NCBI RefSeq assembly: GCF_048593165.1
Contig: NZ_CP184271.1
Origin: Pectobacterium sp013449375
GTDB taxonomy: Bacteria; Pseudomonadota; Gammaproteobacteria; Enterobacterales; Enterobacteriaceae
Reading direction: 5' to 3' (one strand)
Length of the DNA stretch: 64,000 nucleotides
In this document: positions 19,335 through 27,374 of the stretch, one piece after another
Position numbering within the stretch: position 1 is the first letter of the stretch
How the letters are laid out: each line of letters starts with the position of its first letter
Position numbers and translations under genes: made by a program
The notes under the pieces: model-generated
Databases searched by the model: none
Seen by the model: the letters and a program-made list of their open reading frames with translations, nothing else
Told to the model about the DNA's origin: nothing

Positions 19335-20258
19335 ATGTCAAAACGTCTCCCACCGCTCAACGCATTGCGCGTTTTTGATGCGGCGGCTCGCCATTTAAGC
19401 TTTACCAAAGCGGCAGAAGAACTGTTTGTTACGCAGGCTGCCGTCAGTCACCAGATTAAGTCACTGGAAGATTTTCTGGGGCTTAAATTATTCCGCCGTC
19501 GTAATCGCTCCCTGCTACTGACGGAAGAGGGACAAAGTTACTATCTTGATATCAAAGAGATCTTCTCCTCTTTGAATGACGCGACCCGTAAGCTGCAATC
19601 CCGCAGTGCCAAAGGCGCGTTAACGGTCAGCCTGTTGCCCAGCTTTGCCATTCATTGGCTGGTGCCGCGTCTGTCGAGTTTTAACTCCGACTATCCGGGA
19701 ATTGATGTGCGTATTCAGGCGGTGGATCGCGATGAAGATCGGCTGGCGGATGACGTGGATGTCGCGATTTTCTACGGTCGCGGAAACTGGCCGGGGTTGC
19801 GGGTAGAAAAACTGTACGCTGAGTATCTTTTGCCAGTTTGTTCGCCAGCGTTGCTGACGGGGAATCACCCGTTAAAAACGCCGGATGATTTGGTCGCACA
19901 CACACTGTTGCACGATGCGTCGCGTCGTGACTGGCTGTCCTATACGCGCCAGCTTGGTGTGCAGATTAACGTGCAGCAAGGGCCGATTTTCAGCCACAGC
20001 GCGATGGTGTTGCAGGCGGCGATTCACGGGCAGGGCGTCGCGCTGGCAAATAATGTGATGGCACAGACGGAAATCGAAGCTGGGCGTTTGGTATGCCCGT
20101 TTAACGATGTGCTGGTCAGCCGGAACGCTTTTTATCTGGTATGTCATGACAGTCAGGCAGAACTGGGTAAAATAGCCGCCTTTCGTCATTGGATTCTGGC
20201 GCGGGCAGCCAGCGAGCAAGAAAAATTTCGTTTTCGCTATGACAACGGCACGCGCTGA
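19335..20258 (+). CDS. gcvA: Glycine cleavage system transcriptional activator GcvA
   Basis: GcvA is a LysR-type regulator of the gcvTHP operon and of gcvB. The N-terminal winged helix-turn-helix is clear (FTKAAEELFVTQAAVSHQIK, residues about 20-39), followed by a LysR substrate-binding domain. The 307 residues and SKRLPPLNALRVFDAAARHL start match the family. The position divergent from gcvB and upstream of ygdD-rlmM is conserved. Confidence 0.95.
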   Translation: MSKRLPPLNALRVFDAAARHLSFTKAAEELFVTQAAVSHQIKSLEDFLGLKLFRRRNRSLLLTEEGQSYYLDIKEIFSSLNDATRKLQSRSAKGALTVSLLPSFAIHWLVPRLSSFNSDYPGIDVRIQAVDRDEDRLADDVDVAIFYGRGNWPGLRVEKLYAEYLLPVCSPALLTGNHPLKTPDDLVAHTLLHDASRRDWLSYTRQLGVQINVQQGPIFSHSAMVLQAAIHGQGVALANNVMAQTEIEAGRLVCPFNDVLVSRNAFYLVCHDSQAELGKIAAFRHWILARAASEQEKFRFRYDNGTR

Positions 20259-20357
20259 GGCCGTGTGGCTGTCGAAGGTTGAGTGACCGAATAACTCACG
20301 TAGATAATTTATGCAGATAGCTACGATGATAGATAACAACGATTATAGGTAACTACG

Positions 20358-20753
20358 ATGAATAGTCGTTTCATGCTGGTGTTTGCTGCTATCAGCGGCT
20401 TCACTTTTGTCGCGCTGGGCGCGTTTGGTTCCCATGTTCTTAGCAAGACGCTGGGTGCAACAGAACTGGGCTGGTTGAAAACCGGCCTTGAATATCAGGC
20501 ATTTCATACGCTAGCGATTCTGGCGCTGGCGGTTGCGATGCAACAGCGAACCAATCTGTGGTTTTACTGGAGCAGCGTTTTTCTGGCGTTGGGAACGGTA
20601 CTCTTCAGTGGAAGTTTGTACTGTCTGGCGCTTTCTCACCTGAAACTGTGGGTTTATGTGACGCCGATTGGCGGAACCTGTTTTCTGGTGGGATGGATAT
20701 TATTATTGATTGGCGCACTGCGTCTGAAGAGAAAGGCTGAACGCCATGAATAA
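20358..20753 (+). CDS. ygdD: YgdD, DUF423 inner-membrane protein
   Basis: A 131-residue membrane protein with about four hydrophobic segments and a basic C terminus (RLKRKAERHE). The N-terminal FVALGAFGSHVLSKTLG block marks the DUF423 family. Its molecular function is unknown. The stop overlaps the rlmM start by eight bases, so the two are coupled, as in E. coli. Confidence 0.92.
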   Translation: MNSRFMLVFAAISGFTFVALGAFGSHVLSKTLGATELGWLKTGLEYQAFHTLAILALAVAMQQRTNLWFYWSSVFLALGTVLFSGSLYCLALSHLKLWVYVTPIGGTCFLVGWILLLIGALRLKRKAERHE

Positions 20754-21846
20754 AGTCGTTTTGTATTGCCGTCCTGGGTTTGAGAAAGAGTGTGCGGCGG
20801 AAATAACGGAAAAAGCTACGCAGCATAATGCGTTCGGCTTTGCGCGGGTAAAAGAAAACAGCGGTTACGTGGTGTTTGAGTGCTATCAGCATGAAGATGC
20901 TGAGCGTTTGGTGAAAACACTGCCGTTTCATGAGCTGATTTTTGCCCGTCAGATGTTCGTAAGTGGTGAACTACTGCGCGATTTGCCGCCAGAAGATCGT
21001 ATCACGCCAATTGTCGGTATGTTGTCGGGGGCTATTGAACGGGCGGGAGAGCTGCGCGTTGAAGTTCCTGACACCAACGAAAGCAAAGAACTGATGAAAT
21101 TCTGCCGCAAATTCACCGTGCCGCTGCGTGCGGCATTGCGCGAACATAAAATTCTGTTGGGCTATGAAAAAGCGGATCGGCCGGTACTACATGTGCTGTT
21201 CATTGCGCCAGGCTGCTGCTATGTCGGCTATTCCTATAGCAACAACAATTCACCGTTTTACATGGGCATCCCACGGCTTAAATTCCCTTCTGATGCGCCA
21301 AGCCGTTCGACGTTAAAACTGGAAGAAGCGTTCCACGTCTTTATTCCTGCGGATGAATGGGATGAACGCTTGGGCAGCGGAATGTATGCGGTGGATCTAG
21401 GCGCGTGTCCCGGCGGTTGGACTTACCAACTGGTGAAACGCAGCATGATGGTTTATGCGGTAGACAACGGCCCAATGGCACCGAGCCTGATGGAGACTGG
21501 GCAGGTGATGCACCATCAGGCGGACGGCTTCCGCTTTGAACCGCCGCGTAATAATGTGTACTGGCTGGTGTGCGATATGGTAGAGAAGCCCGCGAAAGTT
21601 ACCAGCCTGATGAGTGATTGGCTGATCAAGGGTTGGTGTCGCGAGGCCATTTTCAACCTGAAATTGCCGATGAAGAAACGCTATGAAGAGGTGTCGCAGA
21701 ATCTGGCCGTGCTGCGTGAACGCCTGAGCGAAAATGGGATTAATGCTGAAGTGCATGCCAAGCATTTGTACCATGACCGCGAGGAAATCACCGTACACGT
21801 TCGTCGTTTCTGGAGCGCAGTGCCTGGCCGTCGCGACGAGCGGTAA
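20746..21846 (+). CDS. rlmM: 23S rRNA 2'-O-ribose methyltransferase RlmM (C2498)
   Basis: RlmM methylates the ribose of C2498 in 23S rRNA using SAM. The N-terminal THUMP-like region precedes an RFM methyltransferase domain with AVDLGACPGGWTYQLV as the SAM motif (about residues 212-227) and a KDKE-type tetrad expected around LKLPMKKRYEEV. The length of 366 matches E. coli YgdE. In E. coli the fuc region follows, but here xni lies close downstream. Confidence 0.96.
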   Translation: MNKVVLYCRPGFEKECAAEITEKATQHNAFGFARVKENSGYVVFECYQHEDAERLVKTLPFHELIFARQMFVSGELLRDLPPEDRITPIVGMLSGAIERAGELRVEVPDTNESKELMKFCRKFTVPLRAALREHKILLGYEKADRPVLHVLFIAPGCCYVGYSYSNNNSPFYMGIPRLKFPSDAPSRSTLKLEEAFHVFIPADEWDERLGSGMYAVDLGACPGGWTYQLVKRSMMVYAVDNGPMAPSLMETGQVMHHQADGFRFEPPRNNVYWLVCDMVEKPAKVTSLMSDWLIKGWCREAIFNLKLPMKKRYEEVSQNLAVLRERLSENGINAEVHAKHLYHDREEITVHVRRFWSAVPGRRDER

Positions 21847-21886
21847 AATAAGAGATATTGTGGGTTTTGCTGTTATCCGGCGTAAA

Positions 21887-22096
21887 AAATTATGCTGAGG
21901 AGATAGTCGGCTTAGGATGAGCCGCACGGATGCGGCGAAAGCTTGCGCCATGCTGGGAGCATGTCGCAAGCGGTCCGTTAAGCCAGATACCGACGAAGGT
22001 ACCGCATAGCGGCATAATTTAGCCAGAAGCCTGAGGCCATGGGGCGAGCGGCGTGTGAGCCGCCCCATGTCGGGCGCATGCTACTGGGGTAGCATG
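21887..22096. repeat. Multi-hairpin intergenic element between rlmM and xni
   Basis: This stretch carries an unusual density of perfect inverted repeats. AAATTATGC (21887-21895) pairs with GCATAATTT (22012-22020) and encloses GCCGCA/TGCGGC (21921-21936), a bulged 13-bp hairpin (21941-21971), TACC/GGTA (21988-22001) and CCGC/GCGG (22002-22012). Two more follow: ATGGGGCG/CGCCCCAT (22039-22068) and CATGCTAC/GTAGCATG with a four-base loop (22077-22096). It has no credible coding potential. It may be a structured RNA or a dispersed palindromic repeat of this genus. Confidence 0.6.
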
Positions 22097-22192
22097 AAAA
22101 ATGACGGTATTATTGCGCACGAGACCCTCTCCTAGTCTGCATAAAAAATGTGACTAAGAGGCAGGTATCAATAGGGGCACATCGTCCGTCTC

Positions 22193-22948
22193 TTAATATG
22201 GTAGCCTCAACTGTTGCAGATTGCCATTGAGCGTTAAATCGGTACGCAGTGTGGCAATCTGACGGCTGACTAGCGCCATTTCTTTATGCTGTTCCAGCTT
22301 CTTACGCCACTTTTCTGGCACGCTATCTAATTGTTGATAGAGCGCTTCCAGACTCCCTGCCTGTTGCAAAAGCTGTGCGGCGCTTTTAGGGCCGATACCT
22401 GCGACGCCCGGTATTTTGCTGCTGCTAATGCCCGCAAGCCCCCAATAGTCCGTAAGCTGCTGCGGCGACACACCAAACTCCTGTTCAACAAACGGCAGAT
22501 CCAACCAGCGCTTCTGGAAGTAGTCCCTGATCTGAATGTGTGGCGCTAATAGCTGGCAGTATCCTTTATCGGTCGACACAATCGTTGCCTGATGACCCGC
22601 TGATGAAAGCTTGGTGGCTAGCGTCGCCGCCAGATCGTCGGCCTCATTGCCGAGACTATGCCAGCTTGCTACGCCTGCTGCGGCAAATGCTGCTTTAATC
22701 TGCGGGAGTTCCTGCTTCAGATTCTCCGGCATTGGCGTGCGTCCTGCTTTGTAGTCCGGCAGGAGCTGGTGACGCCAGCTGGTATCGCGATCTTCATCAT
22801 CAAAGACGGCGACAGCATGCGTAGGCTGACTGTGTTGTATGAGTTGATGCAGCGCATGTTGGCATGCCGTGATACAAGGCGAACCTTGTACCGCATGAAT
22901 GCGACGTATCAGATTGAGCGCGTCGACAATCAGCAAATGGACGGGCAT
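22193..22948 (-). CDS. xni: Flap endonuclease Xni (ExoIX, YgdG)
   Basis: Xni is a stand-alone FEN-family 5' nuclease. The 251-residue protein has the divalent-metal aspartates (LLIVDALNLIRR, FDDEDRD, NEADDLAATLA, STDKGYCQLL) and a helix-hairpin-helix GVAGIGPKSAAQLLQ, but no polymerase domain. E. coli ExoIX is noted for lacking some conserved acidic metal-site residues, so strong exonuclease activity should not be assumed. Confidence 0.94.
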   Translation of the reverse strand: MPVHLLIVDALNLIRRIHAVQGSPCITACQHALHQLIQHSQPTHAVAVFDDEDRDTSWRHQLLPDYKAGRTPMPENLKQELPQIKAAFAAAGVASWHSLGNEADDLAATLATKLSSAGHQATIVSTDKGYCQLLAPHIQIRDYFQKRWLDLPFVEQEFGVSPQQLTDYWGLAGISSSKIPGVAGIGPKSAAQLLQQAGSLEALYQQLDSVPEKWRKKLEQHKEMALVSRQIATLRTDLTLNGNLQQLRLPY

Positions 22949-23019
22949 CGCGTAATTCCTGATGTGATAAGAGGGGGAAGCTGTGCTTCCCCACAGAGGT
23001 ACGACTGAGCGGTAAACCG

Positions 23020-24384
23020 TTAGGAGCAGATTTCGTAGCAGGGGATATAGGCACTGCCGGGCAGCTTCATGCGCTGCTGTGCGACAAAGCCTTGTAGCAG
23101 CGTATCCATGCTTTTCATCATCTGCGGGTCGCCGTGAATTTTGTACGGCCCACGTTGCTCAATCGCTTGAATGCCGACTTCCTTCACATTACCAGCCACA
23201 ATGCCGGAGAACGCCCGGCGCAGCGCGGCAGCCAGCTCTTCAGCGGGCTGATTAGGGTGCAGGTTGAGATCGGCCATATTTTCATGTGTCGGCTCGAAAG
23301 GCAGTTGCAGATCGGGCGCAATGCGTAGTGACCAGTTAAAGCTGTACGCATCGCCAGTATGGCGACGGCTCTCTTTCACCAACGGCATGGCTTTTTTCAT
23401 CTGACGAGCGACTTCTGCGGCATCATTAATGATGATCGAGTAGTAACGACGCGCCTGACGGCCCAGCGTGCCAACGATGAATTCGTCCAGTACGCGGAAA
23501 TAGTCGGCGCTTTCTTCCGGCCCAGTCAGGATAATTGGCAACACCTGCTCGCTGTTTTCTGGGTTCATCATGATGCCTAGCAGATAGAGGAACTCTTCCG
23601 CCGTTCCGACCCCGCCGGGGAAAATGATGATGCCGTGTCCGATACGGACAAACGCTTCCAGACGCTTTTCGATGTCCGGCATGATGATCAGTTCATTGAC
23701 CAGCGGATTCGGCGGTTCGGCCGCAATGATGGACGGTTCGGTCATACCGATGAATCGCCCTTCTTTATAGCGCTGCTGTGCGTGGCCGACGGCGGCACCT
23801 TTCATTGGTGCTTCCATGGCACCTGGGCCGCAGCCCGTACAGATATTCAGTTCACGCAGGCCGAGCTGGCTGCCCACCTTGCGGGCATACTGGTATTCGA
23901 TTTCATTAATCGAATGGCCGCCCCAGCAAACTACCATGTTCGGCTCTTCCCCGACGTGGAGCGCCTTGGCATTACGCAGGATAGAAAACACCAGATTGGT
24001 GATATGAGCCGAATTTTCCAGATTCAGGTTCTGATAGCGCCCCGCGCTGGCGATTTGGCCGTTGACGAAAAGAATGTCGCGCAATACGGCGAACAGGTTA
24101 GCTTGCAAGGCGCGAATAATGTTGCCGTCAACGAAAGCATCTTCCGGCGGGTTCACCAATTCCAGTTTGACACCGCGCTCACGGCGCAGCACGTTGATAT
24201 CAAAATCTTCATAGCGAGACAGCAGCTCTTTGCTGTTATCGGTCTGGCTACCGGAATTCAGTACGGCGAGAGAACAGTTGCGAAACAAACGGTAGAGATC
24301 GCTGCTGGCTGTGCTTTTCAGCATGTCCACTTCCAACTGCGATAACAAATCCATCGATCCCAATGGGCTGATATGTGTAATCAA
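23020..24384 (-). CDS. ppnN: Nucleotide 5'-monophosphate nucleosidase PpnN (YgdH)
   Basis: PpnN splits purine and pyrimidine nucleoside monophosphates to base and ribose 5-phosphate and is stimulated by (p)ppGpp. The LOG-family signature is visible as FPGGVGTAEEFLYLLG, with ICTGCGPGAMEAPMKGA before it. The length of 454 residues equals the E. coli enzyme. The 317-bp gap upstream suggests its own promoter. Confidence 0.95.
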   Translation of the reverse strand: MITHISPLGSMDLLSQLEVDMLKSTASSDLYRLFRNCSLAVLNSGSQTDNSKELLSRYEDFDINVLRRERGVKLELVNPPEDAFVDGNIIRALQANLFAVLRDILFVNGQIASAGRYQNLNLENSAHITNLVFSILRNAKALHVGEEPNMVVCWGGHSINEIEYQYARKVGSQLGLRELNICTGCGPGAMEAPMKGAAVGHAQQRYKEGRFIGMTEPSIIAAEPPNPLVNELIIMPDIEKRLEAFVRIGHGIIIFPGGVGTAEEFLYLLGIMMNPENSEQVLPIILTGPEESADYFRVLDEFIVGTLGRQARRYYSIIINDAAEVARQMKKAMPLVKESRRHTGDAYSFNWSLRIAPDLQLPFEPTHENMADLNLHPNQPAEELAAALRRAFSGIVAGNVKEVGIQAIEQRGPYKIHGDPQMMKSMDTLLQGFVAQQRMKLPGSAYIPCYEICS

Positions 24385-24701
24385 TTTTGCTCCTTGAAAC
24401 GCAATATAATTCGCGATGCCATGCTGGCTGCCGAGAGCACGTTCCGTTATTACACGCTCGACGCTTCAGCAACATGGCACGAATGTCATCCATTTAAGGC
24501 ACGAGGCGGAACGTCATACGTAAAATACCGCGAGCCTAAATGAAACCTACTTGAGCACCGTTCAGACGTTATGGATCTTTTGTTGTCTGGCACACCACCT
24601 TAACGCGCTGCCATCATTTTTTCCAATGTTGGCAGCAGTCTGCTGCCTAACTTGCGTGACGCTACGCATCTTATCGTGCGGAGCTGTGATTTATCGGTCG
24701 G
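24385..24701. other. Intergenic region between queF and ppnN
   Basis: 317 bp without a credible gene. It should hold the ppnN promoter and the queF 3' end. Two adjacent inverted repeats are visible: GCTGCCA/TGGCAGC (24609-24646) and GGCAGCA/TGCTGCC (about 24640-24656), which share an arm and so could form alternative structures. No T-run follows either, so a terminator is not claimed. Confidence 0.4.
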
Positions 24702-25550
24702 TTACTGGCGTGGCAGACGTCCATTTGGCGCGTTAAACGGGGTGTTACTGCGCCACGGGTTGATGTCCAGCCCGCCGCGTCGGGTATAGCGGGCATAAAC
24801 GCTGAGTTTTTCCGGCTGGTAGTAGCGCATAATGTCGTTAAAAATTCGTTCCACACACTGTTCATGAAATTCGTTATGATGACGAAAGGAGACAATGTAG
24901 CGCAGCAGCGCTTCACGGTTAATGCGTGTACCGCGATAGTGGATCTGTACCGAGCCCCAGTCGGGCTGATGGGTAATCAAACAGTTGGATTTCAGCAGGT
25001 GGCTGACCAGCGTTTCCTCAACGACAGGCGCGTCCTGTTCGTTTGTCGCCAGATAGTCGGCGTTGAAATCGTAGCTGTCGATCTGAATGTCTTGATCGTC
25101 GATGCACTCGCCTGTGAATCCTGCTATCGGCTGGCCTTCAAGCTCGCAGAGTTTGAAAAGCGTGATGCTGACGTCCCCCTGAGCGCAGTGCGCCAGATCC
25201 TTGGCTAACGTAGCACGTACGCTTTCCCAACTGTCGAATGTCGTCTGATTAAAGCTGTTCAGGTACAGCTTGAAACTTTTTGATTCAATCAGATTCAGGC
25301 TTTCCGCATTGAGATGCATTTCACCGACGGCCACCTGAGGCACGCCGCGGGTGTTCAGCCAGGAAAGCTCGTAGAGCGTCCAGATATCTGCACCATGAAA
25401 AGGCAGACTATCAGGATGAATACCCAGTGGATCGCGGTTCAGGCTACGTGGTACCGGTTGCAGAAGTGCGGCATCATAGCGGTCGTGATAGGGGGTGGGT
25501 TTGCCCAGAGTCAGCCCGCTCAGGGCCTGATGTTTGTCATAAACGGACAT
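24702..25550 (-). CDS. queF: NADPH-dependent 7-cyano-7-deazaguanine reductase QueF
   Basis: QueF reduces preQ0 to preQ1 in queuosine synthesis. It is the long (about 280 residues) two-domain type. ESKSFKLYLNSFNQT is the substrate/NADPH motif, and the catalytic cysteine lies in LLKSNCLITHQPDWG, with the aspartate a few residues on. It is divergent from syd with a 70-bp gap. Confidence 0.96.
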   Translation of the reverse strand: MSVYDKHQALSGLTLGKPTPYHDRYDAALLQPVPRSLNRDPLGIHPDSLPFHGADIWTLYELSWLNTRGVPQVAVGEMHLNAESLNLIESKSFKLYLNSFNQTTFDSWESVRATLAKDLAHCAQGDVSITLFKLCELEGQPIAGFTGECIDDQDIQIDSYDFNADYLATNEQDAPVVEETLVSHLLKSNCLITHQPDWGSVQIHYRGTRINREALLRYIVSFRHHNEFHEQCVERIFNDIMRYYQPEKLSVYARYTRRGGLDINPWRSNTPFNAPNGRLPRQ

Positions 25551-25620
25551 GCTGTTACCTTGATGTGATAAACGTGATAGCGAATAGTGTAACCTGACTA
25601 AAAGAGTGATGAGAAAAATT

Positions 25621-26169
25621 ATGGAGCATGAGGTTGTTTCGGCACTGTCGGCGTTTACCCAGCGCTATGTTGATTACTGGCAGCAGCAGAAGGGGCATTT
25701 TCCCGCCAGTGAAGCCCTTTACGGCATACCTTCCCCGTGCATTATCGAAAATCATGAGGGTACGGTTTACTGGTCGCCCCAACCTTTTGCTCCTTCAGCC
25801 GCATTGGACGGCGTAGAACGTGCGCTGGACATCAGCCTGCATCCTGATATTCATGCTTTTTACACTGCGCAGTATGCCGGAGATATGACGGCGCAGTTTG
25901 ATTCGCTCTCCTGTCACCTGTTGCAGGTATGGAGTGAGGAAGATTTCACCCGTATGCAGGAGAATCTGATTGGCCATTTATTAACGCAGAAACGCCTTAA
26001 GCTGACGCCAACGCTGTTTTTAGCAACGACCGATTCAGAGATGACAATGGTGTCGTTGTGTAATATTTCTGGTGAAATCATCCTGGAAGAGTTCGGCACG
26101 AAAAATCGTCAAATTTTAGCGCCGACGCTGACAGCGTTTCTTTCTAACCTGAACCCGTTAGCGGTCTAA
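25621..26169 (+). CDS. syd: SecY-interacting protein Syd
   Basis: Syd is a peripheral inner-membrane protein that binds SecY and affects assembly of the Sec translocon. The 182 residues from the ATG at 25621 align with the start of E. coli Syd (181 residues). ATGs at 25606 and 25609 would add an unconserved MMRKI extension. Conserved blocks are PSPCI, FYTAQYAGDM and ENLIGHLLTQKRLKL. Confidence 0.95.
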   Translation: MEHEVVSALSAFTQRYVDYWQQQKGHFPASEALYGIPSPCIIENHEGTVYWSPQPFAPSAALDGVERALDISLHPDIHAFYTAQYAGDMTAQFDSLSCHLLQVWSEEDFTRMQENLIGHLLTQKRLKLTPTLFLATTDSEMTMVSLCNISGEIILEEFGTKNRQILAPTLTAFLSNLNPLAV

Positions 26170-26196
26170 TGGTTAATCGAATTTCACTTTCGGCTT

Positions 26197-26214
26197 TGTA
26201 AGAGATCTCTTACA
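26197..26214 (+). promoter_or_regulatory. GacA/UvrY (ExpA) box 1 upstream of rsmB
   Basis: TGTAAGAGATCTCTTACA is an exact 18-bp match to the GacA-family operator TGTAAG-N6-CTTACA and a perfect palindrome. It lies about 205 bp before the predicted rsmB start, like the upstream activating sequences of csrB/rsmY/rsmZ genes. Activation by phosphorylated ExpA (GacA homologue) is inferred. Confidence 0.85.
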
Positions 26215-26219
26215 TTTGC

Positions 26220-26237
26220 TGTAAGAAATATCTTATC
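26220..26237 (+). promoter_or_regulatory. GacA/UvrY (ExpA) box 2 upstream of rsmB
   Basis: TGTAAGAAATATCTTATC matches TGTAAG-N6-CTTACA except for one inner base and the last base. It begins five bases after box 1, giving a tandem pair. Confidence 0.65.
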
Positions 26238-26528
26238 TTTAATGTTGAAAATAGGTTTAATTTTTATTTTTCCATTATTAATTAGCAAATTACAATAAAA
26301 AATTACCGTATCGCTGAAGGGGTATTGAGAAACATTGTCACTTACCCCTTGCTGAAAGCTGACAATTAATACATCTTATTACTTAAGTTAGTAACCGGTT
26401 ACAGTGTGTGTAATGGTGACTATTGGTAACAAAATAGTGTTGCTGCGCTCCGAATGTTTTCAGGACGAAACGTTGTTTCAGGAAGAGACAACGTCTCAGG
26501 ATGAAACACTTTTTTAGGGATAAAGATT

Positions 26529-26608
26529 GTTTTAAGAAGAAACATTATTTTAGGAATAAACATTGTTTTAGGAATAAACATTGTTTTAGGAATAAACATT
26601 GTTTTAGG
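26529..26608 (+). repeat. 18-bp tandem repeats inside rsmB
   Basis: The unit TTTTAGGAATAAACATTG occurs three times in a row, with degenerate copies on both sides (TTTTAAGAAGAAACATTA before, TTTTAGGACGAAACACTC after). Each good unit presents one AGGA site, so the block is a regular array of RsmA decoys. Copy number could vary by slippage. Confidence 0.85.
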
Positions 26609-26864
26609 ACGAAACACTCGTTTCAGGAAGGAACACGGTTTCAGGATGAAATCAGGGACACCTCCAGGAAGGAGACCGAGAGCCGATTAGGAATATCGGT
26701 GGGGCAGGAGCCTAAAGGGATTGAGTCACGGAAGATACAGGATGGAAACGTCAGGAAGAAAGTAGGACGCCTGCAAGGATTGTGGGTCAGGGAGACCAAA
26801 AAGGAAAAGTTTTCATGGATGAGCAGGGATGCAAATGTGTAGCGGGATAGCTATAAAACGAACC

Positions 26865-26898
26865 GGGGGTACTGAGCAATCAGTACCCCCACTTTTTT
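26865..26898 (+). terminator. Intrinsic terminator of rsmB
   Basis: An 11-bp perfect stem (GGGGGTACTGA with TCAGTACCCCC), a GCAA tetraloop and six T shortly after. It matches the position and flank of the csrB terminator. Confidence 0.93.
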
Positions 26899-27023
26899 GC
26901 CTGTAGCATGGTGAACTCAGGCTGTCGCCGATAGCCTGTGGTCAACATGCGGCGATTGGGTCAGGCTGATATCAATGCTATGCTTTGCCGCCATTACTGT
27001 TGGCTTCAAGGGCGAGAAACCGC

Positions 27024-27374
27024 ATGAGTAGAGAGAATCAGGTTCGTCAGTCATTATTCGATATTGAGCGCGCATTGAGAGAAAGTCCTTTCTGGCAAGT
27101 TGTTCCGCCAGAAGATGAGGCGTTTAACAGCACGGAGCCCTTTAGCCTCGATACCATGAAACCCGAAGAGTGGTTGCAGTGGGTCTTTTTACCGCGCATG
27201 CATGCTTTACTGGACAGCGAATTAGCGTTGCCCGCTGAGCTGGCTTTGCTTCCTTATTTTGAAGAAGCGTTGGAAGGCACGCCAGAAGAGACGGCGGCGA
27301 TCCTGTTGCGTATCGGGCTGCTCGATGAGCTATTCCGCTCAGATGCTCAGGATGGCGCAGCACACGATGCTTGA
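27024..27374 (+). CDS. yqcC: YqcC family protein
   Basis: A small acidic protein (116 residues from the ATG at 27024) of unknown function. The conserved core FNSTEPFSLDTMKPEEWLQW and FLPRMHALLD match E. coli YqcC. An in-frame ATG at 26985 would add 13 unconserved residues. Its stop overlaps the truC start by eight bases, suggesting coupled translation. Confidence 0.9.
   Translation: MSRENQVRQSLFDIERALRESPFWQVVPPEDEAFNSTEPFSLDTMKPEEWLQWVFLPRMHALLDSELALPAELALLPYFEEALEGTPEETAAILLRIGLLDELFRSDAQDGAAHDA

Larger units (their letters stand above)
26420..26898 (+). ncRNA. rsmB: rsmB (csrB/aepH family) RsmA-sequestering regulatory RNA
   Basis: The transcript binds many copies of the RNA-binding repressor RsmA/CsrA and so frees mRNAs for exoenzymes and other virulence factors. 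About 28 GGA motifs lie in roughly 480 bases, many as AGGA in hairpin-like settings. The 3' part (GGACACCTCCAGGAAGGAGA, GGATGAGCAGGGA, AAACGAACCGGG) closely follows E. coli csrB. The gene order syd-csrB-yqcC is the same as in E. coli. The 3' end is the terminator. The 5' end is not directly visible: 26420 is the position 479 nt upstream, the length remembered for Erwinia carotovora rsmB, and has a TGTAAT -10-like box at 26408-26413. Confidence 0.92.

Noticed and set aside
21397..22068. 223-codon minus-strand open frame covering the multi-hairpin element and the end of rlmM
   Set aside because: Most of it is antisense to rlmM, and the remainder is palindromic repeat DNA whose translation is low-complexity. 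No ribosome site supports it.
26529..26608. Short regular repeats resembling a CRISPR array
   Set aside because: Units are directly adjacent without spacers, the unit is only 18 bp and no cas genes are near. They belong to rsmB.
26420..26842. Repetitive open frames on both strands over rsmB (Lys/Met/Phe-rich repeats)
   Set aside because: They are the 18-bp tandem repeats read as codons. The GGA-rich RNA, its terminator and synteny explain the region; the locus was historically also mistaken for a peptide gene (aepH).
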